From: JBKPNZ01 sp046732895
GTDB taxonomy: Bacteria; Actinomycetota; Thermoleophilia; Solirubrobacterales; 70-9
DNA length: 28,509 bases
Reading direction: 5' to 3'
Assembly: GCA_046732895.1 (NCBI GenBank)
Contig: JBKPNZ010000077.1
Span: 1-28,509, forward strand
Part shown: positions 6,487-14,527 of the stretch, piece by piece
How the letters are laid out: each line of letters begins with the position of its first letter
Position numbering within the stretch: the first letter of the stretch is position 1
The notes under the pieces: generated by a model
Told to the model about the DNA's origin: nothing
Seen by the model: the letters and a program-made list of their open reading frames with translations, nothing else
Databases searched by the model: none
Made by a program: the position numbers and the translations under genes

Positions 6487-8160
6487 ATGGACCTCGACTC
6501 GATCACAGGCAGGCTCCCCACGGACCGCGTTTCGAGCCTCTCCAAGCGCGTGTCGATCGGGCGCCTGGGCAGCCTCGCGGATCTCCCCTTCAACCTGAAG
6601 GCGCTGATCGACGCCGGGGTGATTCACCCTGTGCGCCCGGACAAGCTTGTGCTGATGGCCCGCGAGCTCCACCGCTGGGGTGCCTCGCCGGCAGCGGGCA
6701 TCGCCACGGGCGCAATCGACCATCCCGACGACGTCATGATCGAGGACGAGCTGGGCGAGATCACCTTCGCCGAGATGCACTCCCGCTCGAGCGCGCTCGC
6801 CAACGGTCTGGCAACCGAGGGAGTTGGCGAGGGGGACGGCATCGCGATCATGTGCCGCAACCACCGCGGCTTCGTCGAGGCGACGCTCGCCTGCTCGAAG
6901 CTCGGTGCAAACGGCCTCTACATGAACACTGCGTTCTCGGGCCCACAGCTCCTGGACGTCGTCGAGCGCGAGGAGCCGAAGACGCTCATCTACGACGAGG
7001 AGTTCGCGGAGCTTCTGGGCGAGGCCAAGGAGAACCTGATGCGCTTCGTCGCCTGGAGCGACGGCGGTGAGACGGGCGACCCGCGGACCGAGGAGCTGAT
7101 CGACGGCGCGGATGACTCCGAGCCGTCGCCGCCCGATGAGCCGAGCCGCTTCGTGATCCTCACCTCGGGCACGACGGGCACGCCCAAGGGCGCCCAGCGC
7201 AGCCAACCGGACACGCTCGCGCCGCTTGCCGCGATGTTCTCGAAGATCCCACTGCGCTCGCGGGAGACGACGATGATCGCCGCCCCGCTCTTCCACTCGT
7301 GGGGATTCGCGCACTTCATGCTCGGCCTTGCGCTGGGCTCGAAGTACGTGCTGCAGCGCAAGTTCGATCCCGAGGGAGTCCTGAAGGCGATCGAGGACTC
7401 CGAGGCCACAGCCCTGGCGGTCGTGCCCGTGATGATCCAGCGGATCCTCCAGCTGCCCGACGAGACGCTCGACGAGTACGAGCTGCCGAGTCTGCGGGTC
7501 ACGGCGGCGAGCGGCTCGGCGCTCCCGGGCCCGCTGGCCGAGCAGTGGATGGACCGGTTCGGCGACAACCTCTACAACCTCTACGGCTCCACCGAGGTCG
7601 CCTGGGCCACGATCGCCACCCCCGAGGACCTGCGCACCGCCCCGGGGACGGCCGGCAAGATCCCGCGTGGAACGGTGGTCAAGATCGTCAACGAGGCGGG
7701 TGAGGAGCTGCCGCAGGGGAAGACCGGGCGCATCTTCGTCGGGAACGAGATGGCCTTTGAGGGATACACCGGCGGCGGCGGCAAGGAGATCCTCGAGGGA
7801 CTCCTCTCGTCCGGAGACGTCGGGCATTTCGACGAGGACGGCCGGCTCTTCATCGACGGGCGCGACGACGAGATGATCGTCTCCGGCGGCGAGAACGTCT
7901 TCCCGCGCGAGGTTGAGGACGTGCTGGCCAACCACGACGACGTCAAGGAGGCGGCGGTGATCGGCGTCGACGACGAGGAGTTCGGCCAGCGCCTGAAGGC
8001 GTTCGTCGTCACCAGGGAGGGCGCGGATCTCTCTGAGGACGACGTGAAGAAGCACGTGAAGACCAACCTCGCCCGATACAAGGTGCCGCGCGACGTCGAG
8101 TTCCTCGACTCGCTCCCGCGGAACGCCACCGGCAAGATCCTCAAGCGCGAGCTCGCCTAG
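6487..8160 (+). CDS. Acyl-CoA synthetase (AMP-binding, FadD-like)
   Basis: A 557-residue ANL-superfamily enzyme that would activate a carboxylic (probably fatty) acid through an acyl-adenylate to its CoA thioester. Seen in order: the AMP/ATP loop LTSGTTGTPKGAQR, NLYGSTEVAW (A5), SGDVGHFDEDGRLFIDGRDD (A7-A8), GENVFPREVEDVL, and the C-terminal NATGKILKREL with the catalytic lysine. About 60 residues precede the usual first motif, as in mycobacterial FadD2-like proteins. No signal peptide is visible. Expression is probably governed by the tandem repeat immediately upstream. The fatty-acid substrate is inferred from overall resemblance, and chain length cannot be read. Confidence 0.9.
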   Translation: MDLDSITGRLPTDRVSSLSKRVSIGRLGSLADLPFNLKALIDAGVIHPVRPDKLVLMARELHRWGASPAAGIATGAIDHPDDVMIEDELGEITFAEMHSRSSALANGLATEGVGEGDGIAIMCRNHRGFVEATLACSKLGANGLYMNTAFSGPQLLDVVEREEPKTLIYDEEFAELLGEAKENLMRFVAWSDGGETGDPRTEELIDGADDSEPSPPDEPSRFVILTSGTTGTPKGAQRSQPDTLAPLAAMFSKIPLRSRETTMIAAPLFHSWGFAHFMLGLALGSKYVLQRKFDPEGVLKAIEDSEATALAVVPVMIQRILQLPDETLDEYELPSLRVTAASGSALPGPLAEQWMDRFGDNLYNLYGSTEVAWATIATPEDLRTAPGTAGKIPRGTVVKIVNEAGEELPQGKTGRIFVGNEMAFEGYTGGGGKEILEGLLSSGDVGHFDEDGRLFIDGRDDEMIVSGGENVFPREVEDVLANHDDVKEAAVIGVDDEEFGQRLKAFVVTREGADLSEDDVKKHVKTNLARYKVPRDVEFLDSLPRNATGKILKRELA

Positions 8161-8230
8161 CAGACCCCGCACGGCGTTTTCCCCACCTCGGCCGGGGTAG
8201 GCCGCTTGTGAAAGCGACGAGGAGGTAGCA

Positions 8231-8575
8231 ATGCCGCCACGTGGGATCAAGAAGGGAACCAAGCGCGCGCGTCAGTACCAACACGTGAAGCGCAGCGAGG
8301 AGAAGCAGGGACGCTCCGAGGGCCGGGCCAAGGAGATCGCGGCACGGACCGTGAACAAGGAGCGGGCGCGCTCCGGCGAGTCCCGCCGGCGCTCCCGCAC
8401 TTCCACGCGGGACATCTCATCCGGCCGGCGCGGCGGGCAGCGCTCGGGCAAGCCCGGGCCGCGCGGGCGCACGCGCGATCAGCTCTACAACGAGGCGAAG
8501 CAGCTGGGCATCGACGGTCGCTCGAAGATGTCGAAGCGCCAGCTGCAGGCAGCCGTCGCCGGCAAGAAGAGCTAG
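8231..8575 (+). CDS. Small basic protein with Rho-N/SAP-like C-terminus ('plasmid stabilization'-type)
   Basis: A 114-residue, very basic protein starting MPPRGIKKGTKRARQYQHVK. The middle is rich in Arg, Ser and Glu (AARTVNKERARSGESRRRS). The C-terminal TRDQLYNEAKQLGIDGRSKM, followed by SKRQLQAAVA, looks like a Rho N-terminal/SAP-type helix-loop-helix that binds nucleic acid. Actinobacterial homologues are often labelled plasmid stabilization protein without experimental basis. A strong ribosome site GAGGAGG at 8219-8225 decides the start. Its stop codon shares the four bases CTAG (8572-8575) with the stop of the convergent gene. A nucleic-acid-binding role is inferred from composition and motif. 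Confidence 0.75.
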   Translation: MPPRGIKKGTKRARQYQHVKRSEEKQGRSEGRAKEIAARTVNKERARSGESRRRSRTSTRDISSGRRGGQRSGKPGPRGRTRDQLYNEAKQLGIDGRSKMSKRQLQAAVAGKKS

Positions 8576-9072
8576 GCCTCGGCGGTGGCGGCCTCGCGCT
8601 CGGCGCGGCGCCGGGCCGCCTCCGCGCGCAGCTTCTCATGCTCGATCTGACGCTTGAGCTGGTGCAGCGAGCGGCGCAGGTGGCTGCCCAGGCTCGGCGC
8701 CGCCACGAGCTCTGAGAGCCAGCCGGTGATGCCGGCGCCCGCGACTCCGTAGGCGAAGCGCAGCTCCACGCGCGTGCGGCCGTCGCGGGTTTCGCGCAGG
8801 CGCCAGCGCCCCCGCTGGTCGATGCCGAGGACCGAGCTCCAGGCCATGTCGTGTGGCTCATCGAACTCGACGACCTCGATCAGGCCGCCGACCTCCGCCG
8901 AGCCAACTTTGATCAGCATCCGGTAACGGGCTCCGCAGCCGGTGCGCTGGTCCCCCACGACCTCCCAGCGCGTGACGCCTGACATGAAGTGCAGGTAGTT
9001 CGACGGCTCGATGATGTAGTCCCAGACGAGCTTCGGTGGGGCCGAGATGACGACGGACTCGTTCAGCCTCAT
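8572..9072 (-). CDS. SRPBCC (START/polyketide cyclase-like) family protein
   Basis: A 166-residue protein with the helix-grip signature: the N-terminal SVVISAPPKLVWDYIIEPSN opens the fold, then a central strand-rich region (GARYRMLIKVGSAEVGG, VVEFDEPHDMAW) and a long C-terminal helix. The last 30 residues are a highly charged Arg/Glu/Ala helix, probably coiled. SRPBCC proteins bind hydrophobic ligands in a deep cavity. It is last in a three-gene minus-strand group, 9 nt after the acyltransferase, which suggests lipid binding or transfer. The specific ligand is unknown. Confidence 0.82.
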   Translation of the reverse strand: MRLNESVVISAPPKLVWDYIIEPSNYLHFMSGVTRWEVVGDQRTGCGARYRMLIKVGSAEVGGLIEVVEFDEPHDMAWSSVLGIDQRGRWRLRETRDGRTRVELRFAYGVAGAGITGWLSELVAAPSLGSHLRRSLHQLKRQIEHEKLRAEAARRRAEREAATAEA

Positions 9073-9081
9073 AGCCCGCGC

Positions 9082-10098
9082 CTACCCGATCACCGGGAAG
9101 CGCCGCTCGGCGTAAAGGGCGTCGAGCGCTTCCTGCATGACACGCGTGACGTACGCGTAGACCTCGTCGGGATCGGGCTCGGGCCCGAAGTGCTCATGTA
9201 GGTGGATGGCCGGCAGAACCTCGATCGTGATCTTCGCGGGCAGCGGTAGATGCCCGAGGAAGTCGCCGATATTGAGTCCCCACGGAGCCGCGATCGAGAT
9301 CGGGAGGACCTTGAGCCTGAAGAGCCGGTCGAGCTGCAGCGCGCCGGCGAGCCAGGCACCGCGCGTGAGAAAGAGGGCAGTCTCCTGGCCGCCCGCAGTC
9401 ACGACGGGCACGATCGGGACGTTCTCGCTGAGCGCGAGGCGGATGAAGCCCTTGCGACCCGCGAGGTCGACCTTGCTCCGCTCCCAGCTCGGGCGGTGGA
9501 CCTCCCAGTCGCCACCCGGGAAGACGAGGACGGCGGCGCCGGCCTGCAGCGCCCGCCGCGCGTGGTCGTGCGATGCCGCCATCGTCCCGTAGCGCTTCAG
9601 GAAGGGGCCGACGGGGGAGGCGAGCACCAGGTTGTGGGCGAGCTGGTAGAAGCGCCGCTCAACGCCGAAGTAGGTCGAGAAGGCCAGCGGCAGCACGATC
9701 ACCTCGGGAGCCGTGTTGCCGCCGGTGTGGTTGCCGACCAGGAGCACAGGTCCCTCCTCGGGAACGTGGCCCATGTGTCGCACCTCGGCCCGGTACCAGA
9801 GCGTCGAGGCAAGCCAGGCAAGGGGCAGGTTCTCGCGGATGTAGTCGGGGTCGCGGTCGTCGAGATCGGCGCTCAACCGCGCGCTGACGCTCTCGGCGGC
9901 GCGCGAGAGCAGGCTCGCTGCCGCTTCCTGGCCTGCCGCGGCAAGGCTGCCACCGGCGCGGGCCATTCCGCCGCCCGCTCGGGCAAGGCCACCCAGCGGG
10001 GCGAGGCGCTCGCGCCAGGATGCCCGCGGCCGGTCGCCGTTCAGGCGATCGCCGCCGCCGTTCGTGGTCGCCTTGTCGGCGATCGTTGGCTCGACCAT
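9082..10098 (-). CDS. Lysophospholipid acyltransferase family protein (PlsC-like)
   Basis: A 338-residue protein. The first ~80 residues are Ala/Gly/Arg-rich and not part of the catalytic fold. The acyltransferase domain follows: VLLVGNHTGGNTAPE (a variant of the NHX4D motif without the usual Asp at that spacing), a central RRALQAGAAVLVFPGGDWE (the FPGG block typical of the TMEM68/diacylglycerol acyltransferase-like branch), and IVPVVTAGG. It would transfer an acyl chain to a glycerolipid or similar acceptor at the membrane. TACAAT on the minus strand (10110-10105) lies exactly 6 nt before its ATG, so it may have its own leaderless promoter inside the operon. Confidence 0.85.
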   Translation of the reverse strand: MVEPTIADKATTNGGGDRLNGDRPRASWRERLAPLGGLARAGGGMARAGGSLAAAGQEAAASLLSRAAESVSARLSADLDDRDPDYIRENLPLAWLASTLWYRAEVRHMGHVPEEGPVLLVGNHTGGNTAPEVIVLPLAFSTYFGVERRFYQLAHNLVLASPVGPFLKRYGTMAASHDHARRALQAGAAVLVFPGGDWEVHRPSWERSKVDLAGRKGFIRLALSENVPIVPVVTAGGQETALFLTRGAWLAGALQLDRLFRLKVLPISIAAPWGLNIGDFLGHLPLPAKITIEVLPAIHLHEHFGPEPDPDEVYAYVTRVMQEALDALYAERRFPVIG

Positions 10099-10104
10099 CG
10101 GCTG

Positions 10105-10110
10105 ATTGTA
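10105..10110 (-). promoter_or_regulatory. Candidate -10 box TACAAT of acyltransferase gene
   Basis: TACAAT differs from the TATAAT consensus at one position and ends 6 nt before the ATG at 10098. This predicts a leaderless mRNA. It sits in the 32-nt gap after the hydrolase gene. Confidence 0.5.
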
Positions 10111-10130
10111 TGGAGGTGGGAGCGGACCGG

Positions 10131-11414
10131 CTACAGCGCGGCCGCGCGGCCGAGAAGCGAGCGGGCACGGCGCCGCAGGGGGATGCCCTCGGCCGCGGCG
10201 GGCACCGTGCTCTCACGGATCAGCTCGCGGATGAGGCGATTCGTCGTCTCCGGAAGCTCGACCTGCGGCACGTGGCCGCATCCCTCCAGGACGATCTGCC
10301 TGGCCTCCGGGAGCGCCTCGGAGACATGCCGGGCGAAGCCTGGCGGGATCAGGCGGTCCGAATCGCCCCACACCCACAGCGCCGGGGGCTCGAGGGTGGC
10401 GAGGCGCGTCCAGAACCCGCGCTCCCCATAGGGGGCGTCGAGATAGATGTTGCGTGCGGCGGCGAAGAAAGCGACGCGAGCGGCACGCGAGCGGTAGGTC
10501 CGGCAGAACTCATCGGCCGCGATGTCGGCGGCGGCGGGGTCAAGGCGCTCGGGCCGTGCGAAGAGGCCCCAGAAGGTCTCGCGTACGCGGGCGGCGCGCA
10601 TGGGATGCGGGATCGCCGCGAGCTCGGGACGGATCAGCTTCACGAGCGGGGCGAGCTCGCGCTTGCGCCGGAACGCGACGGCCGGGGCGAGCAGCGACAC
10701 GGTCGAGATGCGCTCGGGCTCGTTCAGGGCCAGCTCGAGAGCGATCCGCCCGCCCATCGAGTTTCCGACCAGGTGGGCGCGCTCGATCGCGAGCGTGTCC
10801 ATGTAGCGCAGCACCGAGCGCGCGAACCAGGCCGCGTCGTAGGGCGCCCGCGCCGGCTTCGACGATGAGCCGAAGCCCGGCAGATCGATCGCGTGGACCG
10901 TCTGGTCGGGCGCGAGGGTGGAGACGGTTTCGAAGAACGAGGTCTTGTTCGAGCCGAGGCCGTGCAGGCACAGCACCTGCTCGGGCCCGTCGCCCGAGAT
11001 GAGCGACGAAATCGTCGCGTCGCCGGTATCCACGGCGGTCACGCACAGGAGGGGCGGGCGTCCTCCCGGCAGGCGGAACAGGCCCTCGAACCCCAGGGCC
11101 AGGTCCAGATCGCCGCGGGCGTAGAGGCGCCGCTGCGCGAATGCGTCGAGGCCCGAGAGCCTGCCCTCGCGCAGGGCGAGCCACGTGCTCGCATCGGTGC
11201 CGATCACTACATCGGGCTCGCGGGTGGGGGAGGGGCGAACCTCGCAGCGCTCCCCGTGCACGCGCACCTCCCAGGTGCGACCGACGTCCCCCAGCCGGAT
11301 CTGGAAGGTCGCCTTGAAGTCCGGCCCGGCGCCAACGTAGCGCTCGGGCAGGGTCGCGAACGCCTCGCGAGCGCGCCGCAACCGCTGCTGATCGAGGGAA
11401 GCCGACCCTGCCAC
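10131..11414 (-). CDS. Fusion of SCP2-like sterol/lipid-binding domain and alpha/beta hydrolase
   Basis: A 427-residue protein. Residues about 10-115 resemble an SCP2/sterol-carrier domain (FQIRLGDVGRTWEVRVHGER, PDVVIGTDASTWLALREGRL, LYARGDLDLAL). From about 145 an alpha/beta hydrolase follows: VLCLHGLGSNKTSF (oxyanion region), the nucleophile elbow GNSMGG with Ser219, WVWGDSDRLIPP carrying the acid, and GCGHVPQVE with His381. The catalytic triad is therefore complete. Starts with GTG, with TAACGT 9 nt upstream on the minus strand. It heads a minus-strand group with an acyltransferase and an SRPBCC protein. Lipid ester hydrolysis on a substrate delivered by the SCP2 part is inference. Confidence 0.83.
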   Translation of the reverse strand: MAGSASLDQQRLRRAREAFATLPERYVGAGPDFKATFQIRLGDVGRTWEVRVHGERCEVRPSPTREPDVVIGTDASTWLALREGRLSGLDAFAQRRLYARGDLDLALGFEGLFRLPGGRPPLLCVTAVDTGDATISSLISGDGPEQVLCLHGLGSNKTSFFETVSTLAPDQTVHAIDLPGFGSSSKPARAPYDAAWFARSVLRYMDTLAIERAHLVGNSMGGRIALELALNEPERISTVSLLAPAVAFRRKRELAPLVKLIRPELAAIPHPMRAARVRETFWGLFARPERLDPAAADIAADEFCRTYRSRAARVAFFAAARNIYLDAPYGERGFWTRLATLEPPALWVWGDSDRLIPPGFARHVSEALPEARQIVLEGCGHVPQVELPETTNRLIRELIRESTVPAAAEGIPLRRRARSLLGRAAAL

Positions 11415-11535
11415 CGGCGGCGAACGTTAACTGGCGGTCGCGCCGTCCCGGCCGGGTTGATCGGGGCAATTCCCGCAAATAGCGGCGGGATTTCGCAGGC
11501 GTCGTCGGGGCCGGGTCACAGGTGGAGCGCCCGAA

Positions 11536-11541
11536 TAGCAT
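11536..11541 (+). promoter_or_regulatory. Candidate -10 box TAGCAT of cysS
   Basis: TAGCAT lies 6 nt before the cysS ATG (11548), consistent with a leaderless transcript; no Shine-Dalgarno is present. The 133-nt divergent gap (11415-11547) also holds an imperfect inverted repeat AATTCCCGC...GCGGGATTT (about 11469-11495) of unknown role. Confidence 0.45.
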
Positions 11542-11547
11542 CAGGTC

Positions 11548-12903
11548 ATGCGCGAGGTTCGGATCAGGGACACGCTGAGCGGTGAGCTGCGCCCCGTTCA
11601 GCCAACCGACGGCGTGATCGGCATCTACGCGTGCGGTCCGACCGTCTACGCGCGCATCCACGTGGGCAATGCCCGCGCGTTCGTGGTGCCGATGCTCTTC
11701 GCGCGCTTCCTGCGTCACGAGGGCTACACCGTCCGCCTGGTGATCAACGTCACCGACATCAACGACAAGATCTACGTGGCCGCGCACGAGGCGGGCCTGC
11801 CCTCGGCAGAGCACGCCCTCGAGATGACACGCCGCTACAAGGAGGACACAGATGGCCTCCGCCTCGGTCGCCCAGACTCGGAGCCCCTTGCCTCCGCGAC
11901 GATCACCGAGATCGTCGAGCTCATCGAAGCGCTCATCGAGGGGGGGCACGCCTACGAGTCAGGCGGTGACGTCTACTACCGCGTCCGGAGCTTCTCGAAC
12001 TACGGGCGGCTGTCAAATCGCGATCCGGACCAGATGGACCAGGGCGAGGAGACGGGCACCGCAGAGCTCAAGGAGGACCCGCTCGACTTCGCGCTCTGGA
12101 AAGCGCACAAGCCCGACGAGGACACCTCGTGGGAGTCGCCGTGGGGTCCGGGGCGGCCCGGCTGGCACATCGAATGCTCAGCGATGGCTGAGAAATTCCT
12201 GGGCCCCTCGTTCGCGATCCACGGCGGTGGCGCCGACCTGCTCTTTCCGCACCATGAAAACGAGATTGCCCAGAGCGAGGCTGCACGCGGCGTGCCTCTG
12301 GCACGGATGTGGATGCACAACGGCATGGTCACGACGGGCCCCGAGGCCAAGATGGCCAAGTCTGTAGGGAACGTCTTCGCGCTACACGAGGCGCTAGATC
12401 GCTTCGGGCCTGAGGTGATCGTGGATTTTCTGGTGTCGGGGCACTACCGCCAGCCGCTGGCATTCGGCCTGGACGCGCTGGAGCAGGCGCGCGCGCGGAA
12501 CGAGCGCATCCGCGACTTCTTCCGCTCCGCGGAGAGGCTCGACGGTGATCGGGACCCGACCGTGGAGGCCGCTCGCGAGGCATTTCTCACCGCCCTGGCC
12601 AACGACTTCAACACTCCGCGGGCGATGGCCGAGCTCTACGACCTCGTCACGGAGGGGAACAAGCGACCTCTCCGCGGTGCTCACGCCGTCCTGGAGGAGC
12701 TTCTCGATCTCGTGGGGCTCGCGGCCCTCGCGCGCGAAGAGGCAGTCGCGGATCCCGAGGCAGAGCGCCTGCTGGCCGAGCGCGAAGCGGCCCGCGCCGC
12801 GCGCGACTTCGCGCGCGCGGACGAGCTGCGCGAGGAGCTTGAGTCCCGCGGGTTCGGCGTCCGCGACACGCCCGACGGCGCACAGCTCGTGCCCAGGGGC
12901 TGA
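11548..12903 (+). CDS. cysS: Cysteinyl-tRNA synthetase
   Basis: A class I aminoacyl-tRNA synthetase that charges tRNA-Cys. Seen: YACGPTVYARIHVGNARAF, combining the zinc-binding Cys and the HIGH-type signature as HVGN; GWHIECSAM and GGGADLLFPHHENEIAQSE with the remaining zinc ligands; and KMAKS in place of KMSKS. The C-terminal part carries the DALR-like helical domain and an EFxxARELREELE-type helix (FARADELREELE). At 451 residues it is of usual length. The rlmB gene follows after 4 nt, so the two are co-transcribed, as in Bacillus. Confidence 0.96.
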   Translation: MREVRIRDTLSGELRPVQPTDGVIGIYACGPTVYARIHVGNARAFVVPMLFARFLRHEGYTVRLVINVTDINDKIYVAAHEAGLPSAEHALEMTRRYKEDTDGLRLGRPDSEPLASATITEIVELIEALIEGGHAYESGGDVYYRVRSFSNYGRLSNRDPDQMDQGEETGTAELKEDPLDFALWKAHKPDEDTSWESPWGPGRPGWHIECSAMAEKFLGPSFAIHGGGADLLFPHHENEIAQSEAARGVPLARMWMHNGMVTTGPEAKMAKSVGNVFALHEALDRFGPEVIVDFLVSGHYRQPLAFGLDALEQARARNERIRDFFRSAERLDGDRDPTVEAAREAFLTALANDFNTPRAMAELYDLVTEGNKRPLRGAHAVLEELLDLVGLAALAREEAVADPEAERLLAEREAARAARDFARADELREELESRGFGVRDTPDGAQLVPRG

Positions 12904-12907
12904 GGGC

Positions 12908-13582
12908 GTGCCGCGGTCCGGGGACGACAGCGACATCGTCTACGGGCGGCGGCCGGTGCGCGAGGCGAAGCGCGGTCGCCGGCGCGTGCGCCGGGTGTGG
13001 ACGGCGGAGGACCTCAGCGAGGCCGAGCTCACCAGGCTCGCCGGTTCCCCCGACCACCAGGGGATCGTGGCGGAGGTCGATCCGTATCCGTACGTGGAGG
13101 CGGAGGGCATGCTGGAGCGAGACGACGCGCTCGTGGTGGCCCTCGACCAGATCCAGGACCCGCAGAACCTCGGGGCGGTCTGCCGTTCGGCGGAGGCCGC
13201 GGGGGCGGCCGGAGTCGTCATTCCGGAGCGCCGCGCCGCCGCGGTGACGGCTGCCGCGTGCAAGGCCTCCGCCGGCGCCGTCGAGCACCTGGCGGTGGCG
13301 AGGGTGCGGAACCTCGCCGATTGGCTGGCGAGCGCGAAGGAGAGCGGAGCGTGGATCTACGGCGCCGAGGGCTCCGCGCCCTCCCCCTACACCCAGGTTG
13401 ACTTCGCCGGGCGCGCCGTGATCGTCCTCGGGAGCGAGGGGAAGGGGCTGCGGCCCCGCGTCGCCGATACCTGCGACGCCCTCGTCTCGATTCCGATGCG
13501 AGGGACGGTCGCCTCGCTCAACGTCTCATCCGCGGCAGCGGTCCTGTTGTTCGAGGCGGTGCGCCAGCGCGGCCGCGTCTGA
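12908..13582 (+). CDS. rlmB: 23S rRNA (guanosine-2'-O-)-methyltransferase RlmB / TrmH family (SpoU)
   Basis: A 224-residue SPOUT methyltransferase starting at GTG 12908, 4 nt past the cysS stop. The short substrate-binding domain (IVYGRRPVREAKRG, HQGIVAEVDPY) precedes the knotted catalytic domain. That domain has motif 1 DPQNLGAVCRSAEAAGA, motif 2 VLGSEGKGL and motif 3 SIPMRGTVASLNVSSAAAVL. It would 2'-O-methylate G2251 (E. coli numbering) of 23S rRNA. It is slightly shorter at the N-terminus than E. coli RlmB. The assignment to RlmB rather than another TrmH-group enzyme rests on the cysS-rlmB-sigH context. Confidence 0.9.
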   Translation: MPRSGDDSDIVYGRRPVREAKRGRRRVRRVWTAEDLSEAELTRLAGSPDHQGIVAEVDPYPYVEAEGMLERDDALVVALDQIQDPQNLGAVCRSAEAAGAAGVVIPERRAAAVTAAACKASAGAVEHLAVARVRNLADWLASAKESGAWIYGAEGSAPSPYTQVDFAGRAVIVLGSEGKGLRPRVADTCDALVSIPMRGTVASLNVSSAAAVLLFEAVRQRGRV

Positions 13583-13624
13583 GCCGGCCATCGCTATCAC
13601 CCCCGCCGGACGCCGCGCTCAATC

Positions 13625-13640
13625 TGCAACGAGAGTTGCA
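13625..13640. promoter_or_regulatory. Inverted repeat TGCAAC-N4-GTTGCA upstream of the sigH promoter
   Basis: A perfect 6+6 dyad (TGCAAC 13625-13630, GTTGCA 13635-13640) centred about 23 bp upstream of the -35 box. The spacing is suitable for an activator or repressor. The cognate regulator is not identifiable. Confidence 0.45.
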
Positions 13641-13655
13641 CGAAGTCGTCCGGGG

Positions 13656-13685
13656 TTGACAGAACAATGTCCGGGCGCCTAGGAT
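13656..13685 (+). promoter_or_regulatory. sigma70-type promoter of sigH (TTGACA-18-TAGGAT)
   Basis: TTGACA (13656-13661), 18-nt spacer, TAGGAT (13680-13685). The -35 is a perfect consensus. Transcription would start near 13692, leaving a leader of about 105 nt that ends with GGAGG six nt before the sigH GTG. The leader holds a GGGCGCCC palindrome. Confidence 0.7.
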
Positions 13686-13797
13686 GCGCGCATAAGGGTG
13701 AACTAAAGGTCGAGCTCCGGCCCACGGATTCATCCAAGGAGAGGGCGCCCAGGGGAGGTACGGGCGCCACGAGGTCCAAATCGAACGGAGGACCCCT

Positions 13798-14493
13798 GTG
13801 GCCGTACCGACCCCCACCCGTGATTTCGCAACCGTGGCGCCAGCCGCCGCACCTTCTCGCCGCAAGCATGAGGCTCAACCCGAGCTTGATGATGCGTATC
13901 TCGTTGCTCTCGCCAAGCGGGGCAGCCCCGACGCCTACGACCGGATCGTGCGCCGCTACCGCGGCTTCGTGCGCCTGAAGGCGTCGTCGTACTTCCTGCT
14001 CGGCGGCGATGGCGAAGACCTGATCCAGGAGGGCCTGCTCGGTCTCTACAAGGCCATTCGCGACTTCCGCACCGACCGCGAGTCGAGCTTCCGCAACTTC
14101 GCGGAGCTCTGCATCACCCGGCAGATCATCACCGCAGTGAAGACGGCGAGCCGGAACAAGCACGCGCCGCTCAACCAATACGTCTCGTTCGCCCAGAGCC
14201 CGGCCGCCGCCGGCGACTCCGAGGCGACGCTCGAGGAGGTCCTGCCGGGGCCGTCGAGCGACGACCCCGCGGACCGCGTGATCGCGAGCGAGGAGCTGGC
14301 CAGCCTCGTCGCCTGCCTGTCGAGCGTCCTCTCCGAGCTGGAGAGCCGTGTGCTCTCCCTGTATCTCGACGGGCACAGCTACGAGCTGATCGGCGAGCGC
14401 CTGGAATGCGACACGAAGACGGTGGACAACGCCCTCCAGCGCGTGAAGCGCAAGGTGGGGATTCATTTGGCGTCGCGGGAAGTGCCGCTGTAG
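13798..14493 (+). CDS. sigH: RNA polymerase sigma factor SigH (Spo0H-like)
   Basis: A 231-residue sigma-70 family factor closely resembling Bacillus SigH. Region 2 has FVRLKASSYFLLGGDGEDLI, then QEGLLGLYKAIRDF, FAELCITRQIITAVKTASR and the NKHAPLNQYVS stretch. Region 4 has LSELESRVLSLYLDGHSYEL and TKTVDNALQRVKRKVG. The N-terminal ~25 residues are low complexity. In Bacillus this factor drives early stationary-phase and sporulation genes. In a high-GC actinobacterial setting the regulon is unknown. GTG start with GGAGG (13787-13791) six nt upstream. It stands at the end of the radA...rlmB cluster exactly as in Bacillus, but has its own promoter. Confidence 0.94.
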   Translation: MAVPTPTRDFATVAPAAAPSRRKHEAQPELDDAYLVALAKRGSPDAYDRIVRRYRGFVRLKASSYFLLGGDGEDLIQEGLLGLYKAIRDFRTDRESSFRNFAELCITRQIITAVKTASRNKHAPLNQYVSFAQSPAAAGDSEATLEEVLPGPSSDDPADRVIASEELASLVACLSSVLSELESRVLSLYLDGHSYELIGERLECDTKTVDNALQRVKRKVGIHLASREVPL

Positions 14494-14527
14494 GGCGCCT
14501 GCGTTCGCGTCGCTGCAACGACGGCGT

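Noticed and set aside
6460..8262. 600-codon open frame on the minus strand opposite the acyl-CoA synthetase
   Set aside because: It is the mirror of a clearly coding gene with all ANL motifs; the antisense translation is Arg/Asp/His-rich with no recognisable domain, a usual GC-rich artefact.
11415..11547. T-box or other riboswitch ahead of cysS
   Set aside because: The gap is only 133 nt, no T-box sequence is present, and the -10 box 6 nt before the ATG argues for a leaderless mRNA.
12545..12907. Upstream extension of the rlmB frame into cysS
   Set aside because: This part is the shadow of the cysS C-terminal domain; the GTG at 12908, 4 nt after the cysS stop, gives the expected RlmB N-terminus.
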